Assembly: GCA_020849665.1 (NCBI GenBank)
Contig: JADLFX010000038.1
Location: 1-57,584 of the forward strand
Direction of reading: 5' to 3'
Origin: Planctomycetota bacterium
GTDB lineage: Bacteria > Planctomycetota > UBA1135 > UBA2386
Length of the DNA: 57,584 nt
Shown: positions 22,737-30,900 of the stretch, one piece after another
How positions within the stretch are numbered: position 1 is the stretch's first letter
Layout: the number at the start of each line of letters is the position of its first letter
Made by a program: the position numbers and the translations under genes
Notes under the pieces: model-generated
The model's input: only the letters and a program-made list of their open reading frames with translations
The model's database searches: none
Told to the model about the DNA's origin: nothing

Positions 22737-23555
22737 CTAGTCGATCCGGATGGGCAGCTGCACGTATGCGGCGACCTTCTCGTTGCGCAGGATGGCGATC
22801 GCGTCGGCAATCCTGCCCGCAGCGGCATCGGCCGGTATCCAGGTCCACCCCTGTGGCGAGGGTGTACCCACGCCAGCCGCGTCTGCCTTGGCGCTCACGT
22901 AGAACGCCTGCCCGATGCCCACGTAGAGGGTCGTGACCTCGGCATTGGCGCCGTTGCCCAACGTGCGGACCTCGCTGACCGCGGTGAAGTCGCGGTGGAA
23001 CTTGTTCGCCTCGTTCAGGATGCCGATGACGTTCTGGAACCGTTCGCCCAGGGAGACCTTCGCCGCGCCACCGGGCTCTGGGATGCGCTGGCTCAGCGGC
23101 CGCACCCGCTCACGCAGGGGATCGGGCAGCCGCGCAAGCAGTTCGCGCGTGCGCTTCTCCAGCGCGAGCGCCGCGGTCGCGAACTCAGCGGCGCCTTCCT
23201 CGAGCCTGGTGTTCTCGGCGGCCAGCTCGACCCTCTTGCGGTCGGCTTCGGCGATGGTCTTGTCGGCCTCCGCGATCCTGTTCCGCAGCGACTCGAGCTC
23301 TCGCTTCACGACCGCGATACGTTCCTCCAGCATCTCGCGGCCCAGCGCCCAGTCGCGCTTCTCCTTGGACAGGATCCGGCTGGCCTCCACCCACTTCTCC
23401 AGCGTCGCGCGCGCGGCGTCGACGCTCCCGGCGGGCAACTCCTGGGCGAGGGCCGTGCAAGGGCTCAGACACAGCGCCAGCACTGCCAACACGGGGAGAC
23501 ACCGGCGGGGATGGGGAACATGATTCGTCTGCATGGATCTCGACGTCACTGACAT
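22737..23555 (-). CDS. DUF3450 periplasmic coiled-coil protein (TonB2 locus component)
   Basis: A 272-residue exported protein (signal ending ALAQE). A helical region at about residues 35-125 contains the DUF3450 elements WVEASRILSKEKRDWALGREMLEERIAVVKRELESLRNRI. A conserved C-terminal part follows (RFQNVIGILNEANKFHRDFTAVSEVRTLGNGANAEVTTLYVGIGQAFYVSA). The family sits at the head of TonB2-type operons. The start at 23555 is supported by AGGAGAGG about nine bases upstream. It lies 47 bp after the TonB receptor gene and 15 bp before the TtpC-like gene, so it bridges the receptor and energiser parts of the operon. Confidence 0.88.
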   Translation of the reverse strand: MSVTSRSMQTNHVPHPRRCLPVLAVLALCLSPCTALAQELPAGSVDAARATLEKWVEASRILSKEKRDWALGREMLEERIAVVKRELESLRNRIAEADKTIAEADRKRVELAAENTRLEEGAAEFATAALALEKRTRELLARLPDPLRERVRPLSQRIPEPGGAAKVSLGERFQNVIGILNEANKFHRDFTAVSEVRTLGNGANAEVTTLYVGIGQAFYVSAKADAAGVGTPSPQGWTWIPADAAAGRIADAIAILRNEKVAAYVQLPIRID

Positions 23556-23602
23556 GCGTGCACCTCTCCTTCGATCCGTTCGTTCCGGTGCGGGGACCAG
23601 CA

Positions 23603-26566
23603 TCAGAATCGCACCTCCCCGCCGATCCCGAACGTGAACTCCACGCCGCGCGTGTACGAGGTCTTGAGCACATCCCCGCCGATGTACGGAGACCGGTAGA
23701 CCTCCTCGATGCGGGGGTTGGTGAGGTTCTTCGCGCCGAACTGGACCTTGACGAACTCGCCCAGGCGCTGGGACACCGTGAGGTTCAGAGTGTCGTAGTC
23801 CTGGGCGTATACGTTCGGGACGTAGTTGCCGTTCGACTGGCCGGCCCCCGCCACCAGTGTGTCACCCTGCACTGTGTAGAAGACCGCGAGCTGGGTACCC
23901 GTCGTGGGCAGATCGTAGGTCATGTAGGCGTTCCACAGGTACTCCGGGGCATTGGTCATGTCCCGCGAGTCCATGGGTGCACGGATGTTGGGCAGGCGGA
24001 ATCCCCGCGCTTCGTCCTCGGGCAGGTTCACCTTCGCGTCGATGTATGTGGCGTTGACGCCCACCGCCACACCACCCATCGGCTCCCAGAACTGCCCCAG
24101 GCTGTGACGCATCTCGAGCTCGAAGCCGTTCATCTCGCCCTTCGGGTAGTTGACTGCCGTGGTGAAGTCGAAGCTGGCGACCCGCTGCACGTATTCGATC
24201 GGGTCCTTGATGTCCTTGCGGAACCACGATGCCGAGAAGAGCCCGCCCGCGTAGGGGGTGAAGTCGACGCGCAGATCGTAGTTCCGGAGGCTGCTCATCC
24301 CCAGATCGGGATTGCCGATGAAGATCGGGCCCCCGAGGTACTCCTGCTGCAGGATAGGGGTCAGCTCTTTGAAGGTCTGGCGCGCGATGGTCTCGTTGTA
24401 CGAGGCACGCAGGGTCAGCGTGTCGAGGGGGCGGTACACCAGCCCAAGGGACGGCAGCAGATCGTCCTGCTGGAAGGAGACGTCTGCGTCCCCAGGATTG
24501 AGCTTGGTTGGGGTGAGGGAGCCGGGCGGATACCAGAGCGCGTTCTCCTCCGGGTCGTTGACAATCCCGATGGTGGTCGTCTCCACGCGCGCGCCGCCGA
24601 TCAGGTTCAGGTTGTCTGCCACCGGCAGATCGACCATTGCGTAGTACGCGCTGACCTTCAGGTCCCCCCGGTAGTCGACGTCGTAGAGCGACTCGGTGAT
24701 CCGGTGGTTCTCGAATGGGAACGAACCGCTCCACCGCTGCTTCCACGGCCCCTCGAACGAGCTGTTGTCGTTGAAGTTGCTGAAGGACTCCTGGTCGAAG
24801 TCCCGCCGAACCGTGTCGCGGAAGACCCCCAGCTTGACGTAGCCGCCTGCCTCACGTCGTTCCGAGAACGGCAGCTTCAGGTCGGCGGCGTACTGGTCGC
24901 TGGTCTCGTCGATCTCCTTCCAGATGCGCTGCAGGTTGCCGAGCGTGAAGTTCGCAGAGGGTTTGAACGGCCGGTGCGTGGGCGGGATGTAGATTGGACC
25001 GATCTGTCGGCCTGGGTACCACGCAGATCCGAACTGGCGCTTGTCCGGCTGGTAGAGGTCCGCGGAGCTGTGGGCGATCGTCCATGACAGCTCCGGACGG
25101 CCGAAGATCAGGAAGCGATCCACGGGCAGCCCGTGGCGCCCATGCACCTGGAGTGTGTCGGTGGTGCGCTCGGTGTACTCCAACGTCTCCAGGCGCAGGT
25201 ACGGCGCCGCGTCCGGCTTGTCATGTCCCGGCGTGGTCGGGTCGTCCGGGTTGTGGCCGGGAAAGTAGTACTGCTTGCCCCGGGTGTCCTCCGCCAGCGT
25301 GGCGCTATCCTCGGCCGTACGCGTGTAGAGGTAGGTGAAGTTCAGGGAGTGGTCGTCGGTTTCCACGCCGAACGTGCCCAGCGTCCCCCACTGCACGACC
25401 TGCTCGCCCTGAGTCACGTCGAAGAGTGCGGTCTTGAAGTCGCCCTCTCCGACGGTGCCCTGGTAGGTCTTGGGCGTCATCGGCGCGCCCGGACTCTCCA
25501 CCCAGTTGGAGTCGTCCACGCCGTGGTCATGGAATGAAGAGTCGCGCTCGTAGAAGAAGCTCGCGAACCCGCCGATCCTGAGGCCCGGCATCAGCTCGTG
25601 CCTGCCGCCCATCGACCCCGACCACTTGTAGTCCACGGGCGCCTGGCCCTCCGAGACGCCGACCGCGCCCTCCCAGTTGGTGCCGATGTTGTCGTACTGG
25701 ATCCGGCGCGCGCCGTCGTCCTTGCCCCAATGCGAGACCCCTCCGCCTTCGTAGGTCAGGAAGTCCGCGCGCCCGGTGACCTGCGTGTTGTGGCTTGCCT
25801 CGCCCTTGATGCTGACGAAGAACGGCTCGCTGGGGATCCCTTTCAGCCGAACGTCGACGGCGCCGCCGGAGGCATCGCCCTGCTGGTCGGGGGTGAAGGT
25901 CTTGCTGACCTGGATGCTCTCGATCACGGCTCCGGGGAACTGGTCCAGTTCGACCGCGCGCTTGTCTTCGTCTGCGCTGGGCAGACGCACGCCGTTCATC
26001 TGCGAGCTCACGTAGCGGTCGGGAAGTCCGCGAATCACTGCCGACTTGCCGTCCTGCACGGAGGCCCCTGCCACGAGGCGCAGCGCGCTCGCCGCATCAC
26101 TGGTGCCGGCGCGGCTCATGAGATCGGCGCTGATCGAGTCCATGAGGGCCGGGCCCTCCAGGCGCAGCTGCAGGAGCGCCTGCTCGCTGCCGGCGGTGAG
26201 CTGGAGGGCATCCTGCACCACGAACTCCTCCATCTCGGTGAAGTCACCGGTCATCACGGCGTTCACCTCTGTCACCCGGCCGGCCCCGACCACCACGTCG
26301 CTTCGCACCAGCCGCGCGTAGCCATCCTTGGCGAACACCAGCGTGTAGCGTCCGGCGGCAACCTGCCCGAGGACGAAGTTGCCCTGCTCGGAGGTCCGGG
26401 TCCTCTGTCCGGTCTCGACCGCCAGGACCTGGACGCCAGCCAGCGGCGCATCGAACTCCTTGTCGAGCACGAGCCCGCGGATCGACCCCACCTGGTCCTG
26501 GGCAGACACTGCGATCCCGATCACGAGCATGACTCCGACGCACAGGGGCGAGGTCCACGTCACCAC
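23603..26566 (-). CDS. TonB-dependent outer-membrane receptor with carboxypeptidase-regulatory-like N-domain
   Basis: A 987-residue receptor. It has a signal peptide (to about residue 22) and a CarboxypepD_reg-like beta domain at about 27-110 (GSIRGLVLDKEFDAPLAGVQVLAVETGQRTRTSEQGNFVLGQVAAGRYTLVF). The plug domain has GKSAVIRGLPDRYVSSQMNGVRLPSADEDKRAVELDQFPGAVIESIQVSKTFTPD and QQGDASGGAVDVRLKG. A 22-strand-type barrel ends in aromatic residues (FTFGIGGEVRF). The substrate cannot be read directly. It starts with GTG, overlapping the stop codon of the upstream TPR lipoprotein gene, and is followed by DUF3450 and the energising genes, implying a dedicated uptake or secretion pathway. Confidence 0.92.
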   Translation of the reverse strand: MVTWTSPLCVGVMLVIGIAVSAQDQVGSIRGLVLDKEFDAPLAGVQVLAVETGQRTRTSEQGNFVLGQVAAGRYTLVFAKDGYARLVRSDVVVGAGRVTEVNAVMTGDFTEMEEFVVQDALQLTAGSEQALLQLRLEGPALMDSISADLMSRAGTSDAASALRLVAGASVQDGKSAVIRGLPDRYVSSQMNGVRLPSADEDKRAVELDQFPGAVIESIQVSKTFTPDQQGDASGGAVDVRLKGIPSEPFFVSIKGEASHNTQVTGRADFLTYEGGGVSHWGKDDGARRIQYDNIGTNWEGAVGVSEGQAPVDYKWSGSMGGRHELMPGLRIGGFASFFYERDSSFHDHGVDDSNWVESPGAPMTPKTYQGTVGEGDFKTALFDVTQGEQVVQWGTLGTFGVETDDHSLNFTYLYTRTAEDSATLAEDTRGKQYYFPGHNPDDPTTPGHDKPDAAPYLRLETLEYTERTTDTLQVHGRHGLPVDRFLIFGRPELSWTIAHSSADLYQPDKRQFGSAWYPGRQIGPIYIPPTHRPFKPSANFTLGNLQRIWKEIDETSDQYAADLKLPFSERREAGGYVKLGVFRDTVRRDFDQESFSNFNDNSSFEGPWKQRWSGSFPFENHRITESLYDVDYRGDLKVSAYYAMVDLPVADNLNLIGGARVETTTIGIVNDPEENALWYPPGSLTPTKLNPGDADVSFQQDDLLPSLGLVYRPLDTLTLRASYNETIARQTFKELTPILQQEYLGGPIFIGNPDLGMSSLRNYDLRVDFTPYAGGLFSASWFRKDIKDPIEYVQRVASFDFTTAVNYPKGEMNGFELEMRHSLGQFWEPMGGVAVGVNATYIDAKVNLPEDEARGFRLPNIRAPMDSRDMTNAPEYLWNAYMTYDLPTTGTQLAVFYTVQGDTLVAGAGQSNGNYVPNVYAQDYDTLNLTVSQRLGEFVKVQFGAKNLTNPRIEEVYRSPYIGGDVLKTSYTRGVEFTFGIGGEVRF

Positions 26567-27822
26567 GGGTGGCCGAGTCCGTCACACAGGTGGACGAGCT
26601 GCTTGAGCAGCGCGGCGTCGGGCTCGACCCCAGCCACCGCCATGGAAGAGCAGGTGGCGGCCAGGTCCTCTGCGCGCGGCCGCGAGTTGGGGTTTTGGAT
26701 CCCCTCTGCGACGGCACGGCGATACACGTCCAGCGCGGCAGCACGGTCGCCGAGCGCCTGGTAGGTCTCGGCCAGCGGGCGCAACGCGCCTGCGCGATGG
26801 ATGTCCACCATGACCTGGCGGCGGGCCTCATAGACGGTCCGCGCGGCGTCGGCCTCGGTCCGCGCACCCGCGTGGTCACCCGCCCGGTACCGCAGCCGAG
26901 CGAGTCGTGCACGCAGCGCCACGTGGTCCTCCGGCAACCACCTCGTCGTCGACATCAGGTCCTGGGCAAAGCGGACCAGCTCCAGCGCCTTCACCCGGTC
27001 CTGCCGCTCGAGCGCGATCTCGACCAGGCGGAACAGCATCTCCAGGCGTAGCTGCGTTGGCAGCTTCGCGTAGGCGGTCCTGACCCGCAGCTCCAGCTGG
27101 GCACGCCGGTCGGGATCGTCGTGGAAGCGCCGGTAGAGCTCCACGCACGTTTCGAGTGCGGCATGCACGTGCTCGAACGGGGCGGCCGCGAACACGCGGT
27201 CCTGGCGTTGCAGCTCGGCAGCGAAATCGGCCTCTGCGAGCTGCCGCGCCTGCGCGCTCGCGAGCCAGTGCACCTCGGACTCGACCACGCCCGCGGCCCA
27301 CTCGCGCGCCTGAGCGGTCTTGCCGAGGAACGCGTACGTGCGCGCCACCTTGGCGCGGATCCGGTCGCGACGCCATTCCTGAGCCGAGCCTTCCGCCTCG
27401 CTTTCCGAGGCGATCCGACCCGCCAGGACCAGGAAGCGCTCGGCCGATCCGGTAGCACCGCGTTCGGCGCAGTAGTGCGCAAGGTCGGCATAGCCCGTTC
27501 CGCGACGCCAGTTCTGCACCGCCGCGACGTAGCGCTCGGCACGGAGCGGCTGGCCGAGCCTGAGGGCCGCCGCGATCACCGCCTCCTGGGCCCGGCAGCG
27601 GTCCTTGACATGCGGATCCGCGGGGAGCGCCGATGCGGCACGGAAGGCGAGGTCGAGCAGTTCGCGCTGGAACGGCGCGATGGGCTCGTCCTCGAGGTTC
27701 GCCTGCCCGGTGGCTGGTCCGGCTGGGTGCACCGGCGTCTCGGATCGCCGATCCGAGCACGCTGTGGCGAGCAGAAGGGCGGCGACGGCGTGGCGACACG
27801 CCGTCCACGGACTGGTCTTCAT
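26560..27822 (-). CDS. TPR-type lipoprotein upstream of the TonB receptor
   Basis: A 420-residue protein with the signal MKTSPWTACRHAVAALLLATAC (lipobox LATAC), then almost entirely alpha-helical hairpins of TPR character. Examples are LRAERYVAAVQNWRRGTGYADLAHYCAERG, RLEMLFRLVEIALERQDRVKALELVRFAQDL and AGALRPLAETYQALGDRAAALDVYRRAVAEG. It overlaps the receptor gene start by 7 bp, so it is probably made in stoichiometric relation with it and may form an outer-membrane accessory lipoprotein. No enzymatic motif is seen. It lies 111 bp after the beta-helix gene. Confidence 0.75.
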   Translation of the reverse strand: MKTSPWTACRHAVAALLLATACSDRRSETPVHPAGPATGQANLEDEPIAPFQRELLDLAFRAASALPADPHVKDRCRAQEAVIAAALRLGQPLRAERYVAAVQNWRRGTGYADLAHYCAERGATGSAERFLVLAGRIASESEAEGSAQEWRRDRIRAKVARTYAFLGKTAQAREWAAGVVESEVHWLASAQARQLAEADFAAELQRQDRVFAAAPFEHVHAALETCVELYRRFHDDPDRRAQLELRVRTAYAKLPTQLRLEMLFRLVEIALERQDRVKALELVRFAQDLMSTTRWLPEDHVALRARLARLRYRAGDHAGARTEADAARTVYEARRQVMVDIHRAGALRPLAETYQALGDRAAALDVYRRAVAEGIQNPNSRPRAEDLAATCSSMAVAGVEPDAALLKQLVHLCDGLGHPW

Positions 27823-27933
27823 CGGAAAGGAGCGGACGGGGTAGGAGGAAGGGCCATCGCGCCGAGGCCGCGGCGGGCGACCGACCCGGGGGTCGGCCGC
27901 CCTCACCGCATCCGCCTGCGGCCTGGGGCCGGC

Positions 27934-29835
27934 TCAGGGCGTGGTGGCGGAGACGCCGTTCGAGGCGGCGAGCAGGGCGGGCGCACCCGTGTCCACGACC
28001 CACACCTGGAAGTAGAAGGTCGAGTTGGCGGCGACTCCCCCCGGGAACGGAAAGGTCACGCTGAACCGGCCGTTGGCATCGGTGCCCACGGGAATCGTTG
28101 CACCGAGTGCCAGGTCCGGGACCAGGATGCCGCCGAACACGGGCAGGTCCGCCCGACCGCCGCTCAGCACCAGCACGGCCGGCGCGTTCTGCCTGGCGTT
28201 GCTCAGCGAGAGCGTCGTGGCGGCGCCGGCGCCCAGGGTGCCCGCCCCGGCGAGGACGGGGTCACCGTCGGTCCCCGCAAGCGCGTTGCCGACGTCGTTC
28301 CAGGCGCTCTTCGGCGTCAGGCCATACGCCTCGGAGGCGGTCCAGCCGGCGAGCCAGGTGTTGCCCGGGGCGAAGGCGCCGCGGTAGCGCGCCGAGGAGA
28401 AGAAGCCGTCGCGCGGGGCGTAGGCCGCGCTGGTGAGCGCCGCGTTGGCCGGACGAGGATCCAGCGACGTGACCGGCACCATGGCCTTGCCACCCTTCAC
28501 CACTGCCGCGCCGCGGGTGAGGGCGGTGATCGGAGACGGAGCAGTGCCCAGGAGCTTCTGGTTGTTGTTCGCGGCCGCGAACACGCCCCGCGCGTCCGCC
28601 ACGGTGTAGGCGTTCGCGGCGGCGTTGTTGAAGAACACGCTGTCGGTCAGCTCGATCAGCTTGCCCGAGGACTGCGCGCGGTAGAACGCCGCCGGGTTGG
28701 CGGGTGCGTTCACCGTGGAGAACACCGAGTAGTCGGTGGTCCAGGTGTTCTCCCAGCTGAGGGTGCCGTTGAAGCCGTAGCCATTGGCGCCGTCGCCGTC
28801 CTTGTTGTCGAAGCCGACCACCTCCTCGCCGCCGTCCATGAAGATGCAGTTGCGCAGCTGCACACGCGCGTTGTCGCGCCATGCGGTGAGGCGGTCACCG
28901 TCGAATGGCTGGCCGACGACCGTGAGGTTGTAGAGGGTCGCCGTGGTGACCGGCTGCCAGTCGGAGTCCTCGGCGCCGTCCATCTCGATGGCGTTGTCGC
29001 CCACTCCGGAGCCCTGCGCCGCATTGAGGCTGTGGCCCTGGACGATCAAGCCGAACTGCGCCTTGCCGCGCCAACCCTGGTCGATGTCGAGGCTGTCGTC
29101 GCCGATGTTCCAGATGCTGAAGTACTTGAGGTTGACGGTGCCGCCCCAGATCTCGATCCCGTCGTCCACGTTGTTCATGATCTCGACGTGGTGGATGTCG
29201 GTCTCGCGGCCGATGCCGCCGAGGGAGAGGCCGTTCAGCTCGACGTTCAGGGCGACCACCTTGCCGCCGTAGCGCAGCGAGAGGTAGCTGATGCTGCCGC
29301 TGTCGTCGTCGTCGTTGCCGCCGCCGTAGAGAACGTTCGGGTCGTTGGGAACCGCGGCGACCAGTCCCTCCATCGGCGCGACGTTGCTCGCGCTCGGCAC
29401 CGGCGTGTTGCCCGCCACTGCGTTCTCGGAGATGTAGCCGCGACCCATGAGCGTGAGATTGCCCCACTCGTTGGCGGCCTCGCGCCAGGCGCCGGTCCGC
29501 GGGTTGCCGCCGGTCCAGGTGGCCACGTCGGCCTTCGAGGTCATGATGACCGGTCGCTTGTCGGTGCCCTGGATGAAGATCTTGCCGCCGCGGGTCACGG
29601 CCAAGCTGCCGCCGACGTTCGTGGTGCTGGCGATGACCGTGCCAGCCTGGATCGTGAGCGTGGCGCCGGGCAGGACGTAGATCTGCTTCTGCAGGTTGTA
29701 GGTGTTGTTGGACGTCCAGGTGGTGGACACCGAGATGTCCTGGGTCACGAGAACCTCGCCTTGCGCGGCGGCGCCGGCCACGGCCAGACCGGCCATCAGC
29801 GTGGCAAGCAACGGATTGTGATTCGCGAGTCGCAT
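27934..29835 (-). CDS. exported parallel beta-helix protein linked to the TonB receptor
   Basis: A 633-residue protein with a signal peptide (MRLANHNPLLATLMAGLAVAGAAAQ). The first 110 residues (VTQDISVSTTWTSNNTYNLQKQIYVLPGATLTIQAGTVIAST, GGKIFIQGTDKRPVIMTS) and repeated strands (LSLRYGG, HHVEIMNNVDDGIEIWGGTVNLKYFSIWNIGDDSLDIDQG, AIEMDGAEDSDW) are typical of large beta-helix surface proteins found beside TonB receptors. The C-terminal 120 residues form a separate beta domain. The start at 29835 is supported by GAGGAG 10 bases upstream. As first gene of the locus it may be the ligand, a co-receptor or an exported cargo of the receptor. Confidence 0.75.
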   Translation of the reverse strand: MRLANHNPLLATLMAGLAVAGAAAQGEVLVTQDISVSTTWTSNNTYNLQKQIYVLPGATLTIQAGTVIASTTNVGGSLAVTRGGKIFIQGTDKRPVIMTSKADVATWTGGNPRTGAWREAANEWGNLTLMGRGYISENAVAGNTPVPSASNVAPMEGLVAAVPNDPNVLYGGGNDDDDSGSISYLSLRYGGKVVALNVELNGLSLGGIGRETDIHHVEIMNNVDDGIEIWGGTVNLKYFSIWNIGDDSLDIDQGWRGKAQFGLIVQGHSLNAAQGSGVGDNAIEMDGAEDSDWQPVTTATLYNLTVVGQPFDGDRLTAWRDNARVQLRNCIFMDGGEEVVGFDNKDGDGANGYGFNGTLSWENTWTTDYSVFSTVNAPANPAAFYRAQSSGKLIELTDSVFFNNAAANAYTVADARGVFAAANNNQKLLGTAPSPITALTRGAAVVKGGKAMVPVTSLDPRPANAALTSAAYAPRDGFFSSARYRGAFAPGNTWLAGWTASEAYGLTPKSAWNDVGNALAGTDGDPVLAGAGTLGAGAATTLSLSNARQNAPAVLVLSGGRADLPVFGGILVPDLALGATIPVGTDANGRFSVTFPFPGGVAANSTFYFQVWVVDTGAPALLAASNGVSATTP

Positions 29836-30098
29836 CGGCTGTCGTCTCCTCGGGGGAAGGTGGTGAGTGCTGGGGTTCGCGGGCCGACGGAACACAGCCG
29901 TCGACCCTCGAGGAGGCGGTCTTCTAGGCGCGCTCGGTGAAGGCGAGGCCAAGCGTGGGTGCAGCCTTCGAGGGGGCGGGCACCTCCGGCGCCGAAGTGC
30001 GTGGACGGTGCAGACGGGCGCGAGCGCCTTGCGCATCGCGGCATCGCCGTGCGCGTCGCTCCTGGCCCGTCAATCCTGGCGCCGAACCCGCACGCCGC

Positions 30099-30554
30099 TC
30101 AGGGAGTCCGCGGCAGGTTGTGGCAGAGCCGCGAACCGTACGGCAGCCCGAGAAAGCGGCTCGGCACCTCCACGTACAGGGGCCGCCCAGCCTCGAACTC
30201 CGGCCAGTAGACGAGATTCAGGCTGTCGACCCGGAGTCTGCTACGCACCCGAGGCCATTCCGCTCCGCGCAGGAGGTGGCGCCGCAGGCCCTGGAACACC
30301 GAATCGCAGGCCTGGTCGTCGTCGATGGGGATCCACACGTCCTCGCCCCCTTCCAACTGGATGACGGCGTAGGGGAACTCGAGGTTCGCCAGAGGGATGC
30401 TCGTGTACTGCCCGATCCGCAGCACGTCGGCCCACCGGACGAAGTGCTGCGGCACCCCCATGGAACGCAGCCCATCCTCCTCCCACACGAGGAAGTCCGG
30501 GTGCCAGAGGGCGATTTCGACCCTGACTCTGTGCCGGCCACCCATCCTGTGCAT
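30099..30554 (-). CDS. hypothetical protein next to tRNA-Thr
   Basis: A frame of about 151 residues with mixed alpha/beta composition (VRVEIALWHPDFLVWEEDGLRSMGVPQHFVRWADVLRIGQYTSIPLANLEFPYAVIQLEGGEDVWIPIDDDQ). There is no signal peptide or recognised motif. Starts at 30554 (MHRMGG) and 30545 are both possible; longer frames come too close to the tRNA end at 30582. Its sequence is protein-like and the third-codon GC is high, so I accept it as a gene of unknown family. Confidence 0.55.
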   Translation of the reverse strand: MHRMGGRHRVRVEIALWHPDFLVWEEDGLRSMGVPQHFVRWADVLRIGQYTSIPLANLEFPYAVIQLEGGEDVWIPIDDDQACDSVFQGLRRHLLRGAEWPRVRSRLRVDSLNLVYWPEFEAGRPLYVEVPSRFLGLPYGSRLCHNLPRTP

Positions 30555-30581
30555 CACCCCCTGTGACGCGCGCAAGCATGG

Positions 30582-30654
30582 AGCCTGAGGCGAGACTCGA
30601 ACTCGCGACCTGCGCTTTACGAAAGCGCTGCTCTACCAGCTGAGCTACTCAGGC
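30582..30654 (-). tRNA. tRNA-Thr (anticodon CGT)
   Basis: On the minus strand the sequence folds into a complete cloverleaf. The acceptor stem is GCCTGAG/CTCAGGC, the D-stem GCTC/GAGC with the AGCTGGTAGA loop, and the anticodon stem GCGCT/AGCGC with loop TTCGTAA (anticodon CGT). The variable loop is AGGTC, and the T-arm GCGAG/CTCGC with TTCGAGT. The discriminator base is T and CCA is not encoded. It reads ACG threonine codons. Confidence 0.96.
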
Positions 30655-30795
30655 ACGCCGCCGCGGGACCGCGGAGGGCGGGGAAGTGAACCCCGCGCCT
30701 TCCTGCAATGCAAGCCGAGCCGTGGCCAATCGCCGCACAGGCAGCTCGCGAACGGGTTCGCGGTGCGGCGGCGCAGGATCCGGCTCCGGAACGCA

Positions 30796-30846
30796 CCGCG
30801 GCCCCAGGCCGCGGCCCCCTCGCGGGACCACGGCCTGGGGCCGCGG
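30796..30846 (-). terminator. 16-bp perfect stem-loop after the HEAT-repeat gene
   Basis: CCGCGGCCCCAGGCCG and CGGCCTGGGGCCGCGG are exact inverted repeats separated by 19 bases. It lies 55 bp downstream of the HEAT-protein stop codon and upstream of the tRNA gene. There is no T-run, so it is either a GC-only terminator or a structural insulator between the two transcription units. Confidence 0.5.
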
Positions 30847-30900
30847 GTTCGCACATCCGGGCGTGCGGCCGGTTCCCGCGTGGGCGCGGGAGCCGGTGCC

